Source of the DNA: Microglena sp. YARC
Taxonomy: Eukaryota; Chlorophyta; Chlorophyceae; Chlamydomonadales; Chlamydomonadaceae
Length of the DNA: 64,000 nucleotides
Reading direction: 5' to 3'
NCBI GenBank assembly: GCA_022414725.1
Contig: CM039464.1
Location: forward strand, 52,244,526-52,308,525
Part shown: piece after piece, positions 53,299 to 62,872 of the stretch
Layout of the letters: every line of letters starts with the position of its first letter
How positions within the stretch are numbered: position 1 is the first letter of the stretch
Position numbers and translations under genes: made by a program
Notes under the pieces: model-generated
Seen by the model: only the letters and a program-made list of their open reading frames with translations
What the model was told of the DNA's origin: nothing
The model's database searches: none

Positions 53299-53301
53299 CT
53301 A
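53299..53301 (-). promoter_or_regulatory. In-frame TAG between gag and pol (LTR-F)
   Basis: AAC-TAG-GAG-GTA; upstream MSKN ends gag, downstream the same frame runs into protease. LTR-D has AAA-TAG-GAG-GTG at 43241-43239 and LTR-B AAG-TGA-GAT at 18707-18709. Stop-codon readthrough is the simplest reading. Confidence 0.7.
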
Positions 53302-55482
53302 GTTCTTGGACATGGCATACCCGTCAATCTGAGCCTGCAAGGAGGACATCTGCTTACGAGTCAGCGAACCTGGAAGGGCCAAGGCAATGGGCACGGGTAC
53401 ACTGCCCGGTGCACCAGCCTTGGTCTTTCGCAGGTGCGGATACTTCGTCCAGCAGCGTTCCTTCGAGTGGGTCGTTTTGGAAGGACAGGGGCCCCACGTG
53501 CAATCCAGGCGTCTCTTGACAGCCCCGGAACCCTGAGCACCAGGCCCCCGGCCACGCTGGAAAGCAGCATGGGCAGGGACATGGGGAGGGTCGCGGGACC
53601 AACCAGGATGTCTGGGATCCGACTTGGGGAGCGACACATTCAAGAAATCTAACGACCTATATGCTGCAAGACAGGTCCAGTAATCAACAGGCAGGTTCTG
53701 TTACAGCAACGTACCAAATTGGAGCCGCAGAGAGTTGAAGCGAGTGTGAGTGATACCCTGAACAATAGTGGTCATGGCATGACGCTGAGTCTGTGGATAC
53801 CCAGCACTGTGGAGGTCAGTGCTCAAACCGCGGACCTTGCGAAAGAAATCATCCACACGCTCAGAAGGGTCCATGGACGCACGTTGAAGCTCGACGAGCA
53901 TGAGAGGGACACGAGCGGCAAGGGCATCAGACTGCTGCCTCCGAATATGCAAAAAGATATCCCGAGGAGTGGCAAAGTCCTAATACACCTTGACCATCGA
54001 TTCCGTCATGTTCGCAAGCATCATGGTGAGACACATGAACTCCTGACGGTCCAGGGCAGAGCACTAAAAACCCAACAGTGCAGGATCTACACCAGACCCA
54101 CCATGAGAGGCCGAAGTTCCAGCAGCAGGAGCAGGGGCGAGAGCTGCCAAAGACCTTCGAACAGCCAGAAAATACTCAGCCGCAAGACCAGCGTCATACG
54201 CGCGCTGGTCATCTATGTTCCTAACCTCAGGCAGGGACCGCGCAAAACTCACTAACAGCTCGAAATCAGGCTCTACAGGACAGAAAGGACGGGGAACCTT
54301 CAACCACTGGTAACCCTTCAGATCATTGTTCCTACGCCCCACACCACCAAACGTAACCCCATTAGCAGGCGGATATCTAATCCCCTCTGGAACAGGCCCT
54401 AGAAAGGACCGGCACTTGAGACCTAGCTCAGTGAATGCCATCACACGTCGAACACGACCCTTGAGATCAACAATGGCCTGAGTGGCATGATAATCCAGCC
54501 TACCGTACAAGATGCCATCCAGAGATCCAAGCTCGGATTGAGCTCGGCGGACAAGACGGAAGTCCCGCAGCAGTAGCACAGGAGGAGGTCCACCAGAGAG
54601 CAGATGCTCCCAAGAATCGCGAGACCGCGAAGTCAAAACTGGAGGGGGTGGGGGGCCAGGAGGGGCAGATCCACATGCGGGGGAGGAGGAGGCTCCATCG
54701 AGGTGCCCAGCAGCGGATGTGCGGGAAGCCGTGGCAGCAGCTTCTCGAGCACGAGTGTTGTAGCCAGAAAGACCTCGCTCCAGAGGGTTGGTGGTGGTGA
54801 AGGACGCAGAGCGTTGCAGCAAAGACGGCTTGGCCACCTCCGGGTGGACCGGTGGAAGTGGCCGAAGCAGAGGTGCATGCAGAGGCGCTGGCGTAGGTGC
54901 AGGTGGAGGCAGAGGCGCCGACGGAATAGCAGGCTCATACACTGGCGAAACAGGAGAAGTCTCAAAGACTCGAGTAGCAGTAGTCGGAGTCTCTCCACCG
55001 AAGTCACCACTCCTAGCACTCTGCAAGTCCTCAGAGTCTGAACGGTTGGCATCACAGTAGTCCTTGAAGTCTTGCTCATCTTCAGTCAGGTGATCGTCAG
55101 TCTGGCAGCCACCCCAGAACTGGGCATTCAGCGGCACAGGACCCAAAGAATACTTGATGATCTGTGTCTGGACACAGCAAAGATTCATTAGAACGTCCTC
55201 AACCTCAGCAGAGAGGCGTTGGACAAAAGGAGAAGAAGTCGGAAAGATGGAGGTATGACTGGGGGGGGTGGCTTCCACGATGGCGGAAGGAGACTCCTCT
55301 CCGGCAGCAGAGGCCGCTGGCGCGCAATCATCAAGCCAATCAGTAGGTACCCTAAACTCCGGAGGAAGTATAAGGTCGCAGCCATTGCTAATAATGACGC
55401 TGCGCATGCCGCGCGACCAAGAAAGCCCATTGTGTTCATTGAGTTTCTCAAAGCCGGCAGCAGGCCCTCGCGGAAGTTGCAT
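53302..55482 (-). pseudogene. gag: LTR-F gag, 727 codons in one frame with three internal stops
   Basis: Starts at MQLPRGPAAGFEKLNEHNG (55482). N-terminal region with WLDDCAPAASAAGEESPSA, a Pro-rich stretch, then the core (LRDFRLVRRAQSELGSLDGI, AFTELGLKCRSFLGPVPEG, DQRAYDAGLAAEYFLAVRRS, VDDFFRKVRGLSTDLHSAG) and a knuckle CTWGPCPSKTTHSKERCW, an unusual C-x4-C-x5-H-x4-C. Stops: TAG 54066-54064, TAG 53982-53980 (CAG/Gln in LTR-D) and TAA 53703-53701 (TAC/Tyr in LTR-D). These look like substitutions, not frameshifts. Confidence 0.88.
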
Positions 55483-55504
55483 TAAATAGCAGTGGTAGTA
55501 ATGA

Positions 55505-55518
55505 CAAACCCAGTAACC
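55505..55518 (-). promoter_or_regulatory. LTR-F primer-binding-site candidate
   Basis: On the minus strand GGTTACTGGGTTTG at the LTR edge. Confidence 0.6.
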
Positions 55519-55860
55519 TATCAGCTATAAAGCACTCCGAAGAGTGGACAGAGATGTTGCAGCTGATCAGACGCGCCAATCTATACACGGAGACGAGAAT
55601 AGCATTACAAGCACAGGAGACCCATAAAGGGGCACCAGTGGAGGAAGGAGCGGCAGCCTGTACCCTGATCAGGGTACAGGCTATACAGGTGACACAGTCA
55701 AACAGGAAGCTGTCACTGAGTCAAGAAAGATGACACAGCCTACGGGAAGCTGTCACTACGGGAAGCTGGCACAGTACTGGGAGAGCCGATAGTTCTAAGG
55801 AAATACAGAAGTAGTCACCAAGTCATAAAACGCGTGAGAGCACCGCAATTCATGCTGATA
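55519..55860 (-). repeat. LTR-F 5' LTR (342 bp)
   Basis: Pairs with 48967-49308; followed by the TCTCC duplication. Confidence 0.95.
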
Positions 55861-55865
55861 TCTCC

Positions 55866-56799
55866 ATTTTCCCATACCTCAAATCTCGACTTAGCCCTAA
55901 CGCTTCCCCACCTTCTGTGATCCCAGGTTTCGCAGCGCCGGACATCGCCCATGCTGGGAGCCGAAGTGGAGGCCGTCCTGGCCCTCGTCCAGCGGCCGTG
56001 GAGGTTCTTTGGCATGATTTCTTGGTGGATATTTTTCTCTCTTAGGATCCTTGGGACCCCTGGGTGCGTTCCGTGGTTCGACAGAGGTCGCGTTCTTTGT
56101 CTTACCGTGCCCCTGGTCCTTCCCATGGGTGCCCTCTTTAGGTGTAAGCCTCAGCTACATGGGTTTGTGTTCAAGTGTTTGAGTTCTGATAGGGCTTAGG
56201 ATTTGTTTTTAGTTAAGTGGTATCGATTAATGGTTGATCTCGATTAGTTGGACCGTGCATGTGTTGTTGATGATGACACTGCTCAGCAAAGTGCTAGTGT
56301 GTTATCTTCGCAATCGGCTATATATACCACTAGGGAGACAAGACTCCTTTGGAGCTGTTCTTTGGGGTTGTACCTGATGTGTCGTTGTTGCGTGTGACTT
56401 GCCATTGCTCGTTTGAAGTAAATGGGATATTGCGTAACAAGCTTGATGAAAGGGCATTATTTGGTAGACTGGTTGGGTATTCCCTGGTGAGTAAGGGTTC
56501 TTATATTTGGGTTTCCGATGTTGCGCCAGGTAGTAGAGAGTAGTGATGTACTCTCTATATCCAGTTAAGTCTAAACTGTCTTCCAGGGCTCTCCCATTAG
56601 TATGGGTCCCCGTGCCCGCTTGCATCCCTCCTGTCATCAAACGGTGATATGTTACGTGTCGCCGGTAATTCCCTATGCCCTTTATTTAGCAACCCCAATT
56701 GTTGATGGCTGTCCTGGCTGGGATGTACCCAGATTGCATTCCAGACCAGGGACTGATCATGCTGTATTGTGTGTGAAGTTTTAGGGCGGGTGGCCACCC
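55866..56799 (+). pseudogene. pol: LTR-E integrase remnants
   Basis: After ~280 bp without clear similarity, HGFVFKCLSSDRA (about 56158-56198) matches the second-Asp region of integrase and ends in TAG where Lys is expected. From 56340 ELFFGVVPDVSLLRV, NKLDERALFGRLVGYSLVSKG match the C-terminal half. The parts between, including the catalytic Glu, are lost. Not functional. Confidence 0.75.
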
Positions 56800-57906
56800 A
56801 TGGGGGTTGTATTTCCGAATTTTAATTTAGCCGAATCTCAGGGGGTCGCCAGGCCCTCCTCTGTGCCATGTTTTATCGGCGAAGCTCTAGGATTAGGACA
56901 GCCTCAGGCCATAGTGGAGCCTGTCATAGGTCCACCGTCTAATAGTTGCCACCCCCCGTCCACCTGTTTGGATGACTCGCGGGCGTTGTTGATCCCTTCG
57001 CCTCCTGACGTCCCTGGTGGTTTACACCGGACAAGGCATTGTGACGATGTAGCCGTCACCGAGAGTGTGAGTGATGACCTTGAACACTGGTCCGGCTCTG
57101 ATAATGCGTATGGCTGGGGTGTACTGGTCAACCCAGGATTCATTGATTTAGAGGCAAAGAAAGCCGTCCCACTTCAACCAGGCAGTAGTTCTGCACTGGG
57201 GGCTGTACTACTAGATACTGCTGATATTGCTGATACAAGTGCTGCTCATGTACAAGTAAACTGCTTGTACGTGGGGGCATATATTTCTACCTCATCTGAA
57301 GTAACCTATAAAGCTGCCATGCACCCTTCCAACCCTGACAGGGATCAATGGCTGCTTGCTATGAAGGATGAGATGGCGTCCTTGCATGCCCATGGTACTT
57401 GGGCACTCACTCCACAGCCTCATAAGCAGAGGATCCTGTCTGGCAGGTGGTTATTTGTGAAGAAAGTTGGGGTTGATGGTTCTGTGCGCTTTAAGGCACG
57501 ATTTGTGGTCCGAGGTTTTCTGCAGCGTCCTGGGCTGGACTTTCATAATGTATATGCCCCCGTCTCTTCTAAAGCAGGTCTGAGGGTACTCCTTGCTGCC
57601 ATCACTCATAGAAAAATGTTTGTTCGGCAGCTGGATATCAAGACTGCATTTCTGAATGCTAAGTTGGAACCTGGACTTGACTTGTACTGCCACCAGCCTG
57701 AGGGCTTCAAGGTACTTGGTCCTAACGGTGTTCCCCTTGTGTGCAAACTGATCAAGTCCCTTTATGGTTTGAAGCAGGCGCCCAGGGCTAACCTTGGAGT
57801 ATGGATGTTAAGCGGGTTTTGGTTGCACATGGGTTTACTATGTGCAAGGCAGAACCTGCTCTGTATTTTAGGCGGGATTCTTTTGGTGGGTGGAGCTATG
57901 TCCTGA
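56800..57906 (+). pseudogene. pol: LTR-E linker and RT N-terminal part
   Basis: Linker with SQGVARPSSVPCFIGEALG and LEHWSGSDNAYGWGVLVNPG, then RT: DQWLLAMKDEMASLHAHG, SGRWLFVKKVGVDGSVRFKA, RQLDIKTAFLNAKLEPGL, KSLYGLKQAPRA. A 5-bp insertion (about 57790-57794) then shifts the frame; codons after it are meaningless until 57906. Confidence 0.92.
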
Positions 57907-58880
57907 CCTATGTTGATGATTTTATCTGTGCTTTTAGTGAGCTGGCTTTATATGCTTTGCTGATCAAGGCTATGGAGGCTGCTGGCTGGGAGGTCAAGGA
58001 GATGGGTGTACCGGTTCAGTTCCTCTCATTGGACATGAACGTTACACTTGACTCTGATGGCAGGTGTGTTCAGATCAACCTCTCCCAGCACTCCTACATT
58101 GTTGATCTGGTGGAGCAGTTTGGTCTCACTGCTGCAGCCAAGCCCAAGTTTTCTGCCCCCATGGCCAAGTGCACCGTCACTGACCCTCCTGGAGACCCCC
58201 TGCCTTCTAATAGCCAGTACCTATCTCTGGTGGGTGCTTTGCTATACCTGGCTACTTGCACCAGGCCTGATATTTCTTTTGCTGTCAGCTACCTGTCCAG
58301 GTTTCCTGCTCACCCTACCGTCCCCCTCTGGGGGGCAGCCAAGCGTTTGCTCTTGTATTTGAGGTCACATTCCCACCTGGGACTCACTTACACCCACAGT
58401 CCTGATTTCTCTTTTACTGTCTTTAGTGACTCATCCTTTGCTGATGATGGGTCTGACAGGAGGTCTCAGACTGGCTATGCTGTGCTTGCTGGGGGGTGCA
58501 TAGTGAACTGGATGAGCAAGAGGCAGCCCACTGTTGCCATTAGCTCTAGTGAGGCTGAGTATCAGGCCCTGTCTCAGACTGCCAGGGAGGTGCAATGGTT
58601 GAAAAAATTGAGGGTAGATCTGGGTCTGCCTTGTGACCTGGTTACCATTCAGGGTGACAACTTAGGGTCTCTGAGTTGGGCCAATGACTGGCAGCTGCTC
58701 CCTCGCAGGAAGCACATTGATGTTATTCATCACTACATCAAGGAGCTAGTGGAGGATGGCCAACTGGATGTTGCCTATGTTAACACTAAGGACAACTGTG
58801 CTGACCCCTTCACCAAGCCCCTTGATCCTGCTGTGTTCTGGCGGTTTGTCCGAATGCTTGGAATGACCGCTTCTCCTTAG
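57801..58880 (+). CDS. pol: LTR-E RT C-terminal part and RNase H
   Basis: Continues RT after the 5-bp insertion: MDVKRVLVAHGFTM, SYVLTYVDDFICAF (YVDD intact), MGVPVQFLSLDM. RNase H: FSDSSFADDGSDRRSQTGY with the catalytic Asp, SSSEAEYQALSQTAREVQWL, HIDVIHHYIKELVEDG, CADPFTKPLDPA. Ends TAG at 58878-58880. Of the LTR-D/E/F copies this one has the best-preserved RT-RNase H catalytic residues. Confidence 0.92.
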   Translation: MDVKRVLVAHGFTMCKAEPALYFRRDSFGGWSYVLTYVDDFICAFSELALYALLIKAMEAAGWEVKEMGVPVQFLSLDMNVTLDSDGRCVQINLSQHSYIVDLVEQFGLTAAAKPKFSAPMAKCTVTDPPGDPLPSNSQYLSLVGALLYLATCTRPDISFAVSYLSRFPAHPTVPLWGAAKRLLLYLRSHSHLGLTYTHSPDFSFTVFSDSSFADDGSDRRSQTGYAVLAGGCIVNWMSKRQPTVAISSSEAEYQALSQTAREVQWLKKLRVDLGLPCDLVTIQGDNLGSLSWANDWQLLPRRKHIDVIHHYIKELVEDGQLDVAYVNTKDNCADPFTKPLDPAVFWRFVRMLGMTASP

Positions 58881-59190
58881 GGTCATTTTTTTCTCTGGTT
58901 ACATCGGTTTCTTTGGTTATCATTGTTTGGCATTAGGTTCCTATTCCCGGATCGGGTTTTCTATACCGTTGTTACCCATCTTTGATATTCGGTTTTTCAT
59001 CCTTTTCTAGCTTGGCAAAATTTTGTTTTTGCCTTGTTTCATTCCTTCCTTTAACCCTTTGGGTTTCATTTGAGGTTCTCTCGAAATTCGGAGTTCTTTG
59101 ATTTTTTTTTTATCTGTTCCATATAGTTCTATGTCCCCAGTGCCATAGGTGGAGTAGTAGTATTGTATGTCACCTGCGTCATAGGTGGAG
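58881..59190 (+). other. LTR-E 3' non-coding region and polypurine tract
   Basis: Homologous to the LTR-D and LTR-F 3' regions; ends GTCATAGGTGGAG at the LTR. Confidence 0.75.
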
Positions 59191-59566
59191 TATCAGCATG
59201 AATTGCGGTGCTCTCACGCGTTTTATGACTTGGTGACCACTTATGTACTTCCTTAGAACTATCGGTCCAGACAGTGTTTCTGTCTGTACTGTGTCAGCTT
59301 CCCGTAGACTGTGTCATCCTTCATGACACGGTGACAGCTTCCTGTTGGCTGCGTCACCGGTCCCCCTGACACGCGCTATACTGCCTGCGCCCGGCTTTAG
59401 ATTCCTGGCTTAGGTTCTAGACTCAGGTTCTGGCTACCGCCTCTTCCACCGATGGTGCACTTTGGCGTCCGCCTGTCCTTGTAACGTTATTCTCATCTTG
59501 CGTTAAAAGATTGGCGCGTTTGACCGCTGCGAGTATCTCTCCACTCTTGAAGTGTCTAAGCTGATA
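59191..59566 (+). repeat. LTR-E 3' LTR (376 bp)
   Basis: Pairs with 47713-48088; followed by GGATC. Confidence 0.95.
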
Positions 59567-59571
59567 GGATC

Positions 59572-60224
59572 CGAATCATTTCATTCGGGACGCGCCTCGA
59601 GGCGCCCTTAATAATGAAGTGCTGAAATCACACAAGCAGCAAACAGTTTAGCGCTAGCACCCCATTGATGATTCAAACAATGCCTGCCTACCTTCAAATC
59701 AAGTGGACAGCTTAGTTTTCAGCAAGCATGCAGGCTCTGCAGTTTTCATCAACCATGCGAGTTGTAAACGCTTTATGGCTATTCTCATTGTTCATGATGT
59801 TATTTGCTTGACTGAGGCAGGGGCATAGCATAGGAGACGCCCTTGGACTTTACATTTGTTTTTCAAGTGCTCCTCGCAGGAGGAGTGGAGGACCCTGTCT
59901 CCTGGTTACTCATCAAAACGACTGGGCTTTCTCACAGTTCTTTTCTGTTTGGGCTCGTTTTACTTGTCAATTGCAGCAACAATCTCGGCATATGAGTTAA
60001 ATACCTTGGACCTTAGCATCCTTCTGACTTGATTGTCTTCTTTTTCTGGCTCCAACCTATCTTTCACATTTGTAACAATGTTCAATTCGCTTGGTCTACA
60101 GAGACGTTTGACCCCCCTTTCAGCTTGAATCCGTATCCTATGTGTTCTTTAATGGTGTTAATCTCTGTAGAAAACGTAGCTTTGTCCTTTTAAAAGTTTT
60201 TCTTCTGTACCCGAATGAGAAAAG
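59572..60224. other. No recognisable gene (650 bp)
   Basis: Unique sequence right of LTR-E, joined to 47401-47707 once LTR-E is removed. No motif recognised. Confidence 0.55.
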
Positions 60225-60690
60225 GCTCCAGATGTTTACCCGAATTAAAAAGAATCAAATGTTTTGATTAAGGGATGAGCCTGTCAAAACCGTGTGTCCG
60301 TCCGTCCGTCCGTCTGTCACTAACTACTTTTCAGGTTTCACTTCAAATCACAAAAAACGAAACATTTTATAAGATATACCAATTATAAGACTTCTTGATA
60401 CCGGACATATTCTCACGAGACCACAAATGAGCATCGAAATTCAAGAAAAGGAGCTAAGGTTCGTGCTTTGGGGGCCAGAAGCTACAAATATCGGGTAACA
60501 TTTTTCATCATTTCAAATTCGTACCATCCAATCATGTGCGCATACATAGGGAGCGGAATTGTCGTCAAAAAAATCGAGACAAAACATGCAAGCATCACAA
60601 TGGACGAAAAATTCCCCTAGGGCACTTAAGCTTTTATTAGCACGGACTTCACCCACAACTCAGCCGCAGGGCCGTGCGTGGGGGGCCGGG
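60225..60690 (+). repeat. Dispersed repeat, copy 2
   Basis: Same order of words as 46300-46790: CCAGATGTTT, a (CGTC)n block (60297-60315), TATAAGACTTCTTGATACCGG, GAGCATCGAAATTCA, GGAATTGTCGTCAAAAAA, CATCACAATGGACGAAA and CAGGGCCGTGCGTGGGG. Lacks the GGGGCA expansion. Confidence 0.8.
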
Positions 60691-61134
60691 TGGGCCTAAA
60701 GGATATGTAGCCACGCCAACTATGGTACTTATCATTCACGTAATGTTCATGTTTCCAGCCATGCGAACTTGCACAATGAACAATTCCATGGGAAACGAAT
60801 ACTAATCCATCTCACGCAATTGCGGAGCTTGGAATTAAGCACTACCGACCTTCGTATTGCAAACTATGGAGGTACACACTTATAAGGACAAGTAAGAAAG
60901 TGCACGCTTACATCCTAGCTTGTTTTATTCATTGAATGGAGGCAGTTTTTTTTTGCTTTAGCCCCTCCTAATACCACGGTTGGGCAAGTCTCTTTAGCCT
61001 ATCCTATGTGGCCTACCCTTTGACTGGAACAACCTACATGCACATAATGATATCCATGTGCATGTAGTCATTGAATCCTGCGAGCTACTGCTGCTAACAT
61101 ATCATCCATATGTACATATACACACACATGTATT
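60691..61134. other. No recognisable gene
   Basis: Unique sequence; a TATA/CACACA-type microsatellite lies next to the following element (61100-61130). Confidence 0.55.
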
Positions 61135-61135
61135 T

Positions 61136-62092
61136 AGGGCTGTCAACATACGATATTTATTTTACTGTGTACCGTACGATATTTTCGGGATTACCGTACG
61201 ATATATCGTGTTTACCGGGATTTATCGTACTGTTGTAGAGTTTTACCGTGTTCTGTATCGTACGATATATATCGTGCTAAGTGGCGAACTGTTACCTAAC
61301 TGATATCTCTGTGCTGATATCTCTGTGCTGTGCTCTTCCGCCATGTCTGGATCCGGATCTGCTGATGCGGTTTCTACTACCACCATTTACCTCGACAGTG
61401 ATGGGAAACATTTGGGAGTCAAGTTTTTTCCTCGCGATCTGTATGCGAAGCTGAAGAGCAAGTCTCGCAAGTATGAAACCCACTTCCGCATTGTCCAGGA
61501 GGAGCCCTCCATGGCAGTAGTGCTCGAGTGCAAGACCTGTGCAACCAATATTTCCTGCGCCAATCCGTCAGCTTCTACCAGGGATCACATCAAGTTTTGC
61601 GGTTCCCGCAGGATAGAATTCTACGGTGCAACCGTCCATTGATCGATTTATCATCCGTGGAGCCCAGAAGGAGGAGATGCAGAGGCTACTGCTTTTGTTC
61701 TTCGTCACGTCGGAGACTCCATTGTTCCGTCTGGAGAACGCCGCACTTGCTGCGTGTTTCGCTTGTGTGGGGCTGGTCTTGCCTTGCAGGAGTACCTGAG
61801 TCTGGGCGGGCTGGTCTGGGCCAGGGAATTCAGTATATCGCCTTATACCGTACGATATATCACGATATATCGTACGGTAATAGACCACGATATTACTGTG
61901 TTTTCTATCTTCCTCAATATTGGTTCATTTGACTTGGTTTTAAGTGTATGGACGTGTAAACGGTATTTCCAATTATGTCCTCTTGGTCTTATACTGATTT
62001 TCCCAAAATAGGGTCTAAAAATATCGTACGGTATCGATACCATACGATATATCGTACGGTAATTGAAAATACCGTACGATATTGACAGCCCT
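61136..62092 (+). mobile_element. Palindrome-rich DNA transposon, ~957 bp
   Basis: Left end AGGGCTGTCAACATACG, right end ATTGACAGCCCT: 11-12 bp terminal inverted repeats (TAGGGCTGTCAA on each side if the flanking T/A is counted). Both ends are packed with near-palindromes of ACCGTACGATAT / ATATCGTACGGT. Candidate 8-bp flanks ATGTATTT and ATGATATG match only partly. It carries a zinc-finger ORF (61343-61642). TAGGG-type ends with subterminal repeats suggest the hAT superfamily; the imperfect duplication leaves this open. Confidence 0.65.
61343..61642 (+). CDS. Zinc-finger ORF inside the palindrome-rich element
   Basis: ATG 61343 starts MSGSGSADAVSTTTIYLD; later KFFPRDLYAKLKSKSRKY and LECKTCATNISCANPSAS, then TRDHIKFCGSRR. 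C-x2-C ... H-x3-C resembles the BED finger seen in hAT-type transposases and the fragment at 23860-24125. The frame stops at 61642; a following frame (61528-61932) has no catalytic motif. Probably a truncated transposase. Confidence 0.45.
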   Translation: MSGSGSADAVSTTTIYLDSDGKHLGVKFFPRDLYAKLKSKSRKYETHFRIVQEEPSMAVVLECKTCATNISCANPSASTRDHIKFCGSRRIEFYGATVH

Positions 62093-62571
62093 ATGATATG
62101 ATCCTTTCTTTGATCTTCCTGTAAACGATTGTCTGTACATTGTTCTTCCCTGCCTCTGCGTTGTATATGCATACTCCGGAAATCAGACCACCACCCACCC
62201 ACCACCTGTAACGGGAGTAATGGGTATATGTACTAGAGGATTAGTACTCGGAACTCATATGACTTCTTTGCCGAATGTCGCTATGGTGTAACGATTCAGA
62301 TCCGTTACACTGGTTTCGGAGCTGGTTAATATATCAGCGACGCGAGTTCGAATCGCAGCGAAAGCGGTTTCGCGGTTCCATTTGGGCCCGCGACCAAGGT
62401 TGTATTTCCTGAAGCCACCCGGTCCTCTAGATCGGTTCTCAAGTGAGACGCAGGACAGGCACCGCGGTACACCGCGGCACGGAATGGAATCTGGCTGCAG
62501 AGTCATCCGTCATAGTACAAGATACCCTACCGTTTACCTACCACTTGAAGAGTCCTTTTATATCCCATAAT
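62093..62571. other. No intact gene; possible LTR edge
   Basis: CATACTCCGGAAATCAG near 62169-62185 resembles the LTR-C end (CATACTCCGGAAATTCACA), so part of this stretch may be the internal remnant of the element whose 3' end follows. An rRNA/tRNA origin is not supported. Confidence 0.4.
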
Positions 62572-62870
62572 TCCCGGAATTCTTCTGAATGAAGAATACC
62601 AGGAATTGGGGGGGATGTTATTGACCGGTTATCCCGGTCCTGCTAGAGTGTCTTAGAGCGCATAGGATTCCCGCCTTGCAGCGTCTACTGAAGTGCTTCC
62701 GCCCAATAGGGCCTGCACACAGTGGCGACTGTACCCTGATGTACAGTCGCCTCTCCCTTCATCTGTCGGCTTTCCTGCCGGATATATATTCAATGTAAAC
62801 TGCGATAAACAAGCCTTGCATCCCTTCCTGCGTCTCTGCTTAACTCGCACCACTCCGGAAAGTGAAAACT
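62572..62870 (+). mobile_element. 3' end of an LTR-A/C-type element
   Basis: CCGGAATTCTTCTGAATG, GAAGAATACCAGGAATTG, GGGGGGA, then TGTTATTGACCGG (62616), the same motif-polypurine-LTR series as LTR-A and LTR-C. The LTR runs to about 62865 (ACTCCGGAAAGTG). Its sequence differs from both LTR-A and LTR-C in the middle. No partner LTR was found in the window. Confidence 0.7.
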
Positions 62871-62872
62871 TG

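Larger units (their letters stand above)
48967..55860 (-). mobile_element. LTR-F: near-full-length Ty1/copia element, nested in LTR-E
   Basis: LTRs of 342 bp (48967-49308, 55519-55860), TATCAGC...GCTGATA, with one difference that I can see. TCTCC flanks both sides (48962-48966, 55861-55865). Gag and pol occupy one frame over 5 kb on the minus strand, with stops at the gag/pol border and three further stops in gag, then one deletion-type frameshift between RT and RNase H. It is the least decayed Gag-Pol element of the window and the youngest in the LTR-D/E/F group. Confidence 0.97.
47713..59566 (+). mobile_element. LTR-E: deleted Ty1/copia element carrying nested LTR-F
   Basis: LTRs of 376 bp (47713-48088, 59191-59566) with TATCAGC...GCTGATA termini differ at two positions. 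GGATC flanks both sides (47708-47712, 59567-59571). Minus the nested LTR-F and its duplication the element is about 4.95 kb: gag N-terminal remnants, no protease, integrase scraps, then a long RT-RNase H. Compared with LTR-D/F roughly 2 kb of gag-protease-integrase is missing. Confidence 0.95.

Noticed and set aside
53299..55482. Reassigned code with UAA/UAG read as Gln, which would make LTR-F gag-pol one ORF
   Set aside because: At one stop LTR-D has Gln, but at another it has Tyr. LTR-D/E/F pol frames end in TAG, and E and F lose frame similarity right after it, as expected of a real stop. LTR-B uses TGA at the gag-pol border.
62281..62370. tRNA-like sequence with GAGTTCGAATCGC
   Set aside because: A short stem around the loop can be drawn, but no D-arm or acceptor stem fits.
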